Positions 57,483 through 64,000 of a stretch of 64,000 nt of DNA are shown here, one piece after another. The notes beneath the pieces are model-generated. The model had not been told where the DNA came from, did not search any database, and saw only the letters and a list, made by a program, of their open reading frames with translations. This stretch comes from Tepidicella xavieri (lineage in GTDB: Bacteria; Pseudomonadota; Gammaproteobacteria; Burkholderiales; Burkholderiaceae_C), in the NCBI RefSeq assembly GCF_004363315.1, contig NZ_SNYL01000009.1:62001-126000 (forward strand), written 5' to 3'. The translations under genes and the position numbers were made by a program. The stretch's first letter is position 1. Each line of letters opens with the position of its first letter.

Positions 57483-59819
57483 TCAGGCTGGGCCGCTCGG
57501 CGCCGCCTGGCCACCGACGGCCCGCGGCCCCACGTTGGCCTCGGCCACGGTCAGCGCCGTCATGTTGACGATGCGCCGCACGGTGGCGCTGGCCGTGAGG
57601 ATGTGCACCGGCTTGGCCACGCCCAGCAGCATCGGCCCCACGGCGATGCCGCCGCCAGCGGCCGTCTTGAGCAGGTTGTAGGCGATGTTGGCCGCGTCGA
57701 TGTTGGGAAAGACCAGCACGTTGGCATCCCCCTCCAGCAGGTTGCGCGGCATGATGCGCTTGCGGGCTTCGGCGTCGAGCGCCACGTCGCCGTGCATTTC
57801 GCCTTCCACCTCCAGCCAGGGCGCCTGCTCGCGCAGGATGGCCAGCACCTGCCGCATCTTCACGGCCGAGGGCTGGTCCGACGAGCCAAAGTTGGAATGC
57901 GACAGCAGCGCCGCCTTGGGCGTGATGCCAAAGCGCATGACCTTGCGCGCGGCCATCTGCGTGATTTCGGCGAGCTGCTCGGCCGTCGGGTCGTAGTTCA
58001 CATGGGTGTCTACCAAGAACACCTGCCGCCCCGGCAGCATCAGCGCGTTCATGGCCGCGTAGCAGGTGGCGCCCGGGCGCTTGCCGATCACCTGGTCGAT
58101 GTATTGCAGGTGCATGGGGTTGGTGCCCCAGGTGCCGCAGATCAGACCTTCCACATCGCCGCGGCGCAGCAGCATGGCGCCAATGAGCGACAGCCGCCGG
58201 CGCATCTCGATCTTGGCCAGCTGCTCGGTCACGCCGCGGCGCTCCATCAACTGGTGGTAGGTCTGCCACAGCTCGCGGTAGCGCACGTCGTATTCGGTGT
58301 TGACGACGTCGTAGTCTTGCCCTTCTTTGAGGCGCAGACCGAACTTTTCGATGCGTTGGGCGATGATGGCCGGCCGGCCGATCAGGGTGGGGCGGGCCAG
58401 CCCTTCGTCCACCACGATCTGCGCGGCGCGCAGCACCCGTTCCTCCTCGCCCTCGGCGTAGGCGATGCGCTTGTGCTGCGCCTTTTTGGCGATGGCATAC
58501 ACCGGCTTCATGATGGTGCCGGAGGCGAACACGAAGGTTTGGAGCTTCTCGCGGTAGGCGTCCAGATCGGTGATGGGGCGCAACGCCACGCCGCTGCGCT
58601 GCGCCGCCTCGGCCACGGCCGGGGCGATCTTCATCATCAGCCGCGGATCGAACGGCTTGGGGATCAGGTACTCAGGCCCGAACGCCAGCTTCTCCCCCGC
58701 GTAGGCCGCAGCCACCACCTCGCTTTGCTCGGCCTGCGCCAGTTCGGCGATCGCATGCACCGCGGCGATTTCCATCTCATCGGTGATGGTGGTGGCCCCG
58801 CAGTCCAGCGCCCCGCGGAAGATGTAGGGGAAGCACAAGACGTTGTTGACCTGGTTGGGATAGTCGGTGCGGCCGGTGGCCATGATGGCGTCGTCGCGCA
58901 CGGCCTTGACCTCTTCGGGCAAGATTTCGGGCGTGGGGTTGGCCAGCGCCAGAATGAGGGGCTTGGCGGCCATGCGGGCCACCATGTCGGGCTTGAGCAC
59001 GCCCCCGGCCGACAGGCCCAGAAACACGTCGGCGCCGTCGATCACCTCGGCCAGCGTGCGCGCATCGGTTTTTTGCGCGAACTGGGCCTTGTCCGGGTCC
59101 ATCAACTCGGTGCGGCCCTCGTACACCACGCCAGCCAGATCGGTGACCCAAATGTGCTCGCGCGGCACGCCCAGCTTGACGAGCAGGTTCAGACAGGCCA
59201 GGGCCGCCGCGCCAGCGCCGCTGGTGACGAGCTTGACCTGCTTCAGGTCCTTGCCCACCACCTTCAGGCCATTGAGGATGGCCGCCCCCACCACGATGGC
59301 CGTGCCGTGCTGGTCGTCGTGGAAGACGGGAATGTTCATCCGCTCGCGCAGCTTGCGCTCGACGTAAAAGCAGTCCGGGGCCTTGATGTCCTCCAGGTTC
59401 ACGCCGCCGAAAGTGGGCTCCAGCGCGGCGATGATGTCCACCAGCTTGTCCGGGTCTTTCTCGTTGATTTCGATGTCAAACACATCGATGCCGGCGAACT
59501 TCTTGAACAGCACGCCCTTGCCCTCCATCACCGGCTTGGCCGCCAGCGGGCCGATGTCGCCCAGGCCCAGCACCGCCGTGCCGTTGGTGATGACGGCAAC
59601 CAGGTTGCCGCGCGCCGTGTACTTGAAGGCGTTGACCGGATCGGCCACGATTTCCTCGCAGGGCGCGGCCACCCCGGGGGAATAAGCCAGCGCCAGGTCG
59701 CGCTGGTTGGTCAGCTGCTTGGTCGGAGCCATCGCCACCTTGCCGGGGGTGGGAAATTCGTGGTATTCGAGGGCGGCGCGGCGCAGTTCGGCACGCTTGT
59801 CTGCCTGGGATTGCGACAT
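57483..59819 (-). CDS. maeB: NADP-dependent malic enzyme with C-terminal phosphotransacetylase-like domain
   Basis: Oxidatively decarboxylates malate to pyruvate. 778 residues from ATG 59819 (CGGAG 9 nt upstream); another ATG at 59837 lacks a site. Malic domain about 1-430: [20 protein letters not shown] near residue 35, [20 protein letters not shown] near residue 160 and the Rossmann motif [16 protein letters not shown] near residue 200. The C-terminal half (about 440-770) is PTA/PTB-like, with [20 protein letters not shown] at its start; in known hybrids it is regulatory rather than catalytic. Monocistronic. Confidence 0.95.
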   Translation of the reverse strand: MSQSQADKRAELRRAALEYHEFPTPGKVAMAPTKQLTNQRDLALAYSPGVAAPCEEIVADPVNAFKYTARGNLVAVITNGTAVLGLGDIGPLAAKPVMEGKGVLFKKFAGIDVFDIEINEKDPDKLVDIIAALEPTFGGVNLEDIKAPDCFYVERKLRERMNIPVFHDDQHGTAIVVGAAILNGLKVVGKDLKQVKLVTSGAGAAALACLNLLVKLGVPREHIWVTDLAGVVYEGRTELMDPDKAQFAQKTDARTLAEVIDGADVFLGLSAGGVLKPDMVARMAAKPLILALANPTPEILPEEVKAVRDDAIMATGRTDYPNQVNNVLCFPYIFRGALDCGATTITDEMEIAAVHAIAELAQAEQSEVVAAAYAGEKLAFGPEYLIPKPFDPRLMMKIAPAVAEAAQRSGVALRPITDLDAYREKLQTFVFASGTIMKPVYAIAKKAQHKRIAYAEGEEERVLRAAQIVVDEGLARPTLIGRPAIIAQRIEKFGLRLKEGQDYDVVNTEYDVRYRELWQTYHQLMERRGVTEQLAKIEMRRRLSLIGAMLLRRGDVEGLICGTWGTNPMHLQYIDQVIGKRPGATCYAAMNALMLPGRQVFLVDTHVNYDPTAEQLAEITQMAARKVMRFGITPKAALLSHSNFGSSDQPSAVKMRQVLAILREQAPWLEVEGEMHGDVALDAEARKRIMPRNLLEGDANVLVFPNIDAANIAYNLLKTAAGGGIAVGPMLLGVAKPVHILTASATVRRIVNMTALTVAEANVGPRAVGGQAAPSGPA

Positions 59820-59968
59820 GGTGGGTGTCTCCGTCATATGAAATGAAGGGCCGCATCGTGAAGCGGGCGCCCGGCTATTGTAGGCCGCCCCCGTTTTTTA
59901 CGCGATGTGGATAGCGCGTAGCGCACCGGCCCCGTTGCCTCGCCACCAAGCCCAGGCCGCGGGCGGCC

Positions 59969-60226
59969 TCACGCCGTGGCCGCGCCGGCTGCCGGGGTGG
60001 CGTCGGCTTGGGCCGCCGCGCGACGGCGGGCCCAGGCTTTTTCGTGGAAAAAGTACGCCACCGCCTGCACCGTGGGTTCGAGCACGCTCAGCGTCAAAGC
60101 CGCCCAGAGCTGTCCGGTGACGGCATAAGCCACCGCGGCGGCCACGACGATGTGCATCAGGTAGTAGCTGGCGGTCTTGAGCAAATCTTGGCGATGCCGA
60201 TGCGCCAACGCACGGATTCGGGCCAT
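59969..60226 (-). CDS. DUF2061 membrane protein
   Basis: 85 residues. Starts MARIRALAHRHRQDLLKTAS; the core KTASYYLMHIVVAAAVAYAV followed by TGQLWAALTLSVLEPTVQAV and YFFHEKAWAR is the DUF2061 pattern: two membrane helices with conserved Glu-Pro and His-Glu. The C-terminus is Ala-rich. GGAGG lies upstream (CAGGAGGTTCTC). Function unknown. It is the last gene before the ectoine region and faces away from it. Confidence 0.88.
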   Translation of the reverse strand: MARIRALAHRHRQDLLKTASYYLMHIVVAAAVAYAVTGQLWAALTLSVLEPTVQAVAYFFHEKAWARRRAAAQADATPAAGAATA

Positions 60227-60687
60227 GAGAACCTCCTGAAACGGTCAAACCATGCGGGAATGGTAGGGGCTTTCTTTAGAAATTTCCAATCGAAAAAGCT
60301 TATTCGTTCGATAAAAACTCTCCCAGAGCCGGGTGCGAATTCTTTCAAAAATATGCTTTTCAAAAAGTTATTTGTGATTTTTTTGATCCTTTTTGGCTCG
60401 ACCAGCTCACATCTCTGGCGCATCCGCGCCTTGCCCTGAAGCGCCCAGCGGTTTATCCTGAAAAAAGACGGGCGGCCTCGCTGCCGCCCCATCGTCTGCC
60501 GCAAGCCCGGGGTGCCGCCCCGTCCGCAACGCGGCAGGCCCTCGTTCAACGGCCAACGGGTCGCTTGAGTTTTTTGTGGATCGGCGCTTCGGCGCCGATC
60601 GACCGACCGCGGTGCCCGCCCTCAGGCGCTGACGTGGTCTGGCGCATCGCCGGCTCAGCCGGCCCGCCACCCGAAACAACCCACGGC
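60227..60687. other. 461-bp intergenic region before ectA: AT-rich then hairpin-rich
   Basis: 60255-60415 is clearly AT-richer than the surrounding sequence, with ATCGAA (60289-60294) and TTCGAT (60307-60312) inverted around an AT core. 60430-60665 is GC-rich and full of hairpins: 60470-60489, a 7-bp stem (60496-60502 with 60531-60537) enclosing CGGGG/CCCCG (60508-60522), a 9-bp stem capped by TTCG (60579-60600), and GCCGGC/GCCGGC (60649-60663). A weak plus-strand promoter, TTGCCC-17-TATCCT (60431-60459), could serve ectA. A 28-codon frame at 60353-60439 lacks a ribosome binding site. Confidence 0.55.
60461..60489 (-). terminator. Minus-strand Rho-independent terminator upstream of ectA
   Basis: On the minus strand a 7-bp stem GGGCGGC / GCCGCCC with loop AGCGAG is followed by GTC and TTTTTT. 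No protein gene reads into it from the right on this strand, so it may end an unannotated minus-strand RNA starting between here and ectA, or serve as an antisense barrier. Confidence 0.65.
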
Positions 60688-61227
60688 ATGACCAGTACCG
60701 ACCGAACCGATACACCGATTTCCACATCCTTTCGCTTTCGCAGCGCCCGGCCTACTGACGGCGCGGCCCTCTGGCAACTGGTGCGCGCCACCGGCACGCT
60801 GGAGACCAACTCCCCCTACTTCTACGTGTTGTTCGCCACCGACTTCGGCGCCACCTGCCTGTTGGCCGAAGCCCCCGATGGCGACGTGGCCGGCGCGGTG
60901 ATCGGCTACCACCCGCCCACCCAGCCCGAGACCGCTTTCGTCTGGCAAGTCGGGGTACACCCGCGCCACCAAGGCCGGGGCCTGGGGCTGGCCTTGCTCC
61001 AGCACTGGCTGGCGCTGCCGGCCAACGCCCGCTGCCGCTGGGTCACGGCGACCGTGGCCGATGACAACGCCGCTTCCCAGGCGCTGTTTCGCCGCCTGGC
61101 CCGCGAGCATGGCGCCGGCTGCGAAGTGCGCCCGCACTTCACCCCCGACCTGTTCCCCGTCGAGCACCCGGCAGAGCCGTTGTTCCGCATCGGCCCGATC
61201 GAGCGCGGCACCCCGGTGCCGGTCTGA
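60688..61227 (+). CDS. ectA: L-2,4-diaminobutyrate acetyltransferase
   Basis: Acetylates L-2,4-diaminobutyrate at the gamma amino group, second step of ectoine synthesis. 179 residues from the ATG at 60688; GNAT fold. FRSARPTDGAALWQLVRATG near residue 17, TNSPYFYVLFATDFGATCLL near residue 39, and the acetyl-CoA loop VGVHPRHQGRGLGLALLQHW near residue 90 match EctA. No clear Shine-Dalgarno precedes the start, unlike ectB, ectC and ectD. It opens ectA-ectB-ectC-ectD; no ectR regulator or ask aspartokinase gene is seen upstream. Confidence 0.96.
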   Translation: MTSTDRTDTPISTSFRFRSARPTDGAALWQLVRATGTLETNSPYFYVLFATDFGATCLLAEAPDGDVAGAVIGYHPPTQPETAFVWQVGVHPRHQGRGLGLALLQHWLALPANARCRWVTATVADDNAASQALFRRLAREHGAGCEVRPHFTPDLFPVEHPAEPLFRIGPIERGTPVPV

Positions 61228-61251
61228 AACCGCGCTGCACAGCGCCTTCAC

Positions 61252-61285
61252 GGCGCCGCCCCTGCCGTGCAGGCAGGGCGGCGCC
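61252..61285 (+). repeat. Strong intercistronic hairpin between ectA and ectB
   Basis: Fourteen-pair stem with one bulged C (61260) and loop GTGCA: 61252-61259 with 61278-61285, and 61261-61266 with 61272-61277. No T-run follows. It lies 24 nt before the ectB start and may act as an attenuating or mRNA-stabilising element. Confidence 0.65.
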
Positions 61286-61309
61286 ATCCACCCAGGAAAA
61301 GGAGATCCG

Positions 61310-62605
61310 ATGAACACCTTCGAACAGCACGAATCCGAAGTCCGCGGCTATTGCCGCAGCTTCCCCGCCGTCTTCAGCAGCGCCAAAGGGGCCTGGATGA
61401 CCGATACCGAAGGCCGGCGCTATCTGGACTTTTTCTGCGGCGCGGGGGTGCTCAACTACGGCCACAACCCCGACCGCATCAAGCAGGCGCTGCTGGGCTA
61501 CCTGATGCGCGATGGCATCACCCACACGCTGGACATGTACAGCGAAGCCAAGCAGCGCTTCATCGAGCGCTTCCATGAAGTGATCCTGCAGCCGCGCGGC
61601 TTGAACTACAAGTTCCAGTTCCCCGGCCCCACTGGCACCAACGCGGTGGAGGCGGCGCTGAAGCTGGCCCGCAAAGTGACCGGGCGCGAGCAGGTCGTGG
61701 GCTTCACCAACGCCTTCCACGGCATGACGCTGGGCGCCCTGGCGGTGACGGGCAACGGCTTCAAGCGTGCCGGTGCGGGCGTGCCGCTGAGCCACAGCGC
61801 CTCGGTGCCGTTCGACGGCTACCTGGGCGCCGACACCGACACGCTGGACTATTTCGAAGCCCTGCTCAAAGACGGCGGCAGCGGCATGGACACACCGGCC
61901 GCGGTGATCGTGGAGACGGTGCAGGCCGAAGGCGGCGTGAATGTGGCCCGCGTGGAGTGGCTGCAGCGGCTGCGCCGCCTCACGGCCGAACACGGCATCG
62001 TGCTCATCGTGGACGACATCCAGGTGGGCTGCGGGCGCACGGGGCGGTTCTTCAGCTTCGAGGAAGCCGGCATCGTGCCCGATATCGTCACGCTGTCCAA
62101 GTCGCTGTCGGGCTATGGCCTGCCGCTGGCGCTGGTGCTCATCAAGCCCGAACTCGACCAGTGGGCGCCGGGCGAGCACAACGGCACCTTCCGCGGCCAT
62201 TGCCCGGCCTTCGTCACCGCCACGGCCGCGCTGCAGTTCTGGCAGAACGACGCGCTTGCGCAGAGCGTGCAGAAGAAAGCCCTGCAGGTGGAGCAGCGCC
62301 TGCAAGACATGGCCCGGCGCCTGACGCCCGATGCCCGGGTGCGCGGCCGCGGCCTGATCTGGGGCATCGAGTTCAGCGACCCTGCGCTGGCGGGCCGGGT
62401 CTCGCAGGCGTGTTTCGAGCGCGGGCTGATCATCGAGACCGCCGGCATCGACGACCAGGTGCTCAAGCTGCTGCCCAGCCTGACCATCAGCGAGCAAGAA
62501 CTGGCCCACGGCCTGGACGTGATCGAGGACGCCCTGCGCGCGACCCTCGGCCTGCCCGTGGCCACGGCGCACGCGGCCGAGCCGGCCCTGGCCCAAGCCG
62601 CCTGA
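61310..62605 (+). CDS. ectB: Diaminobutyrate–2-oxoglutarate transaminase
   Basis: PLP class III aminotransferase forming L-2,4-diaminobutyrate from aspartate semialdehyde, first step of ectoine synthesis. 431 residues from MNTFEQHESEVRGYCRSFP with AAAAGGAG upstream. Family segments: FCGAGVLNYGHNPDRIKQAL near residue 45, GPTGTNAVEAALKLARKVTG near residue 108, IVDDIQVGCGRTGRFFSFEE near residue 235 and the PLP Lys in TLSKSLSGYGLPL at about residue 264. Asd, which supplies its substrate, is encoded elsewhere in this window. Confidence 0.97.
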   Translation: MNTFEQHESEVRGYCRSFPAVFSSAKGAWMTDTEGRRYLDFFCGAGVLNYGHNPDRIKQALLGYLMRDGITHTLDMYSEAKQRFIERFHEVILQPRGLNYKFQFPGPTGTNAVEAALKLARKVTGREQVVGFTNAFHGMTLGALAVTGNGFKRAGAGVPLSHSASVPFDGYLGADTDTLDYFEALLKDGGSGMDTPAAVIVETVQAEGGVNVARVEWLQRLRRLTAEHGIVLIVDDIQVGCGRTGRFFSFEEAGIVPDIVTLSKSLSGYGLPLALVLIKPELDQWAPGEHNGTFRGHCPAFVTATAALQFWQNDALAQSVQKKALQVEQRLQDMARRLTPDARVRGRGLIWGIEFSDPALAGRVSQACFERGLIIETAGIDDQVLKLLPSLTISEQELAHGLDVIEDALRATLGLPVATAHAAEPALAQAA

Positions 62606-62635
62606 CCCCCTGCCCCATCATCGAAGGAGAACCCC

Positions 62636-63025
<390 letters not shown>

Positions 63026-63041
63026 CCAGGAGGTAACCGAC

Positions 63042-64000
63042 ATGGCCATGACATCGACCCCGACGACGATGGGCGCGGACGCCCGCACCCCACAGCTCAG
63101 CCGCCCCCGGCCCGACGACCGCTACCCCTCGCGCTTTGGCAGCGAGGTGCTGATCACCCGCCGGCTCGACCCGGTGGTCTGGGGCTCGGCCAGCGACGGG
63201 CCGCTCAGCGAGATGGAGCTGAACTTCTACACCGACAACGGCTACCTGCACTTCGACGACCTGCTCACCCCCGAGGAGGTGGACACTTGTCTGCAGGAAC
63301 TGCAGCGCCTGCGCACCGATGAAACGATCAAGCACGCCGAGGAAGCCGTCATCGAGCCGGGCAGCCGGGAACTGCGCTCCCTGTTTGCGGTGCACCGCAG
63401 CAGCGCGGTGCTGAAGCGGCTGGCCAACCACCCCAAGCTGGTGGCCATCGCGCGCCAGCTGCTGGGCAGCGAGGTGTACATCCACCAGTCCCGCATCAAC
63501 TACAAAGGGGGCTTTCGCGGCAAGGAGTTCTACTGGCATTCGGACTTCGAGACCTGGCATGTCGAAGACGGCATCCCCGCCATGCGCATGGTGAGCTGCT
63601 CCATCGCGCTGACCGCCAACACCCCGTACAACGGCCCGCTGATGATCATCCCCGGCTCGCACCAGCGCTACGTCAGCTGCGTCGGCGCCACGCCCGAGAA
63701 CCACTACAAGGCCTCGCTCAAGCAGCAAGACATCGGCGTTCCCGACGACGTGAGCCTGTCGCAACTGGTGCAGGACTTCGGCATCACAGCACCCACCGGG
63801 CTGGCCGGATCGGTCACGTTCTTCGAATGCAACGTGATGCACGGCTCCAACTCCAACATCACCCCGCTGCCGCGCAGCAACGTGTTCCTCGTGTTCAACA
63901 GCGTGGACAACACCCCGGTGGCGCCGTTCTGCGGCTTGCCGCCCCGGCCCCCGTTCATCGCCGAGCGCGAAGACTTCACGCCCGTGGGCCCGGCCCGCGC
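63042..64000 (+). CDS. ectD: Ectoine 5-hydroxylase, 3' end beyond window
   Basis: Fe(II)/2-oxoglutarate dioxygenase converting ectoine to 5-hydroxyectoine. About 319 residues are visible, slightly more than usual full EctD, so only a few residues should be missing. AGGAGG lies 8 nt before the ATG; a second ATG at 63048 is possible. The EctD signature FYWHSDFETWHVEDGIPAMR carries iron ligands H166 and D168; the third ligand is H267 (NVMHGSNSN), and RSNVFLVFNS holds the 2-oxoglutarate Arg. The first 35 residues (Thr/Arg-rich) look like a non-conserved extension. Confidence 0.96.
   Translation, partial: MAMTSTPTTMGADARTPQLSRPRPDDRYPSRFGSEVLITRRLDPVVWGSASDGPLSEMELNFYTDNGYLHFDDLLTPEEVDTCLQELQRLRTDETIKHAEEAVIEPGSRELRSLFAVHRSSAVLKRLANHPKLVAIARQLLGSEVYIHQSRINYKGGFRGKEFYWHSDFETWHVEDGIPAMRMVSCSIALTANTPYNGPLMIIPGSHQRYVSCVGATPENHYKASLKQQDIGVPDDVSLSQLVQDFGITAPTGLAGSVTFFECNVMHGSNSNITPLPRSNVFLVFNSVDNTPVAPFCGLPPRPPFIAEREDFTPVGPAR

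Noticed and set aside
59838-59968. GGGCG/CGCCC pairing followed by GTTTTTT on the plus strand
   Set aside because: Terminator-like, but no plus-strand gene reads into it; treated as chance in GC-rich upstream sequence of maeB.
60353-60439. 28-codon hydrophobic frame in the AT-rich stretch before ectA
   Set aside because: Looks like a signal peptide or small membrane peptide, but has no ribosome binding site and could arise by chance in AT-rich DNA.

Overview
The window looks like chromosome of a GC-rich betaproteobacterium of the order Burkholderiales, most likely a Comamonadaceae relative. This rests on recognised gene orders and protein types rather than on a search: acnB / CoA ester lyase-like gene / mdh facing gntR-sdhCDAB-sdhE-gltA; leuC-entericidin-leuD-leuB-asd-fimV-truA-trpF-trpB-trpA; GTP-type phosphoenolpyruvate carboxykinase; and acetoacetyl-CoA synthetase. 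I see no rRNA, tRNA, CRISPR array, prophage or transposase.

Layout. 1-7 kb (minus strand): a DUF3095 gene cut by the window edge, a FAS1 protein, then the mdh operon reading toward acnB. 7-13 kb (plus): a GntR regulator whose operator-like palindrome lies between its gene and mdh, then succinate dehydrogenase, its flavinylation factor and citrate synthase. 13-24.4 kb (plus): leucine biosynthesis, aspartate-semialdehyde dehydrogenase, FimV, TruA and the end of the tryptophan pathway. The usual Burkholderiales order trpA-accD stops here. 24.5-28.1 kb: an mmsA-type dehydrogenase, a DUF2007 protein and a GMC oxidoreductase. 28.1-38.6 kb: a candidate small RNA, an orphan flagellar-rod-like protein, a nucleobase permease, aacS, transporters, and a minus-strand block in which D-amino-acid dehydrogenase and a sodium:amino-acid symporter lie upstream of a response regulator, a CheC-type phosphatase and a diguanylate cyclase. 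38.7-50.5 kb: LysR regulators, a metallophosphoesterase, pckG, a tandem AAA ATPase, recQ, rhodanese and hemB. 50.5-60.2 kb: a degenerate kinase/receiver protein, a fluoroacetate-dehalogenase-like hydrolase, DoxX/pirin, malate synthase G and malic enzyme. 60.2-64 kb: an AT-rich, hairpin-rich intergenic region followed by ectA-ectB-ectC-ectD (ectD is cut by the window end), indicating production of ectoine and hydroxyectoine and so adaptation to osmotic or heat stress.

Together the genes encode much of the TCA cycle plus its anaplerotic and gluconeogenic exits (aconitase, malate dehydrogenase, succinate dehydrogenase, citrate synthase, malate synthase, malic enzyme, PEPCK). The most interesting non-coding signals are a Thr/Ile-rich leader-peptide-like ORF before asd, interleaved stems with a T-run between the amino-acid symporter and the response regulator, a 19-pair inverted repeat in front of pckG, and the structured region before ectA. 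All coordinates and motifs were read by eye; no homology search or RNA folding was run.
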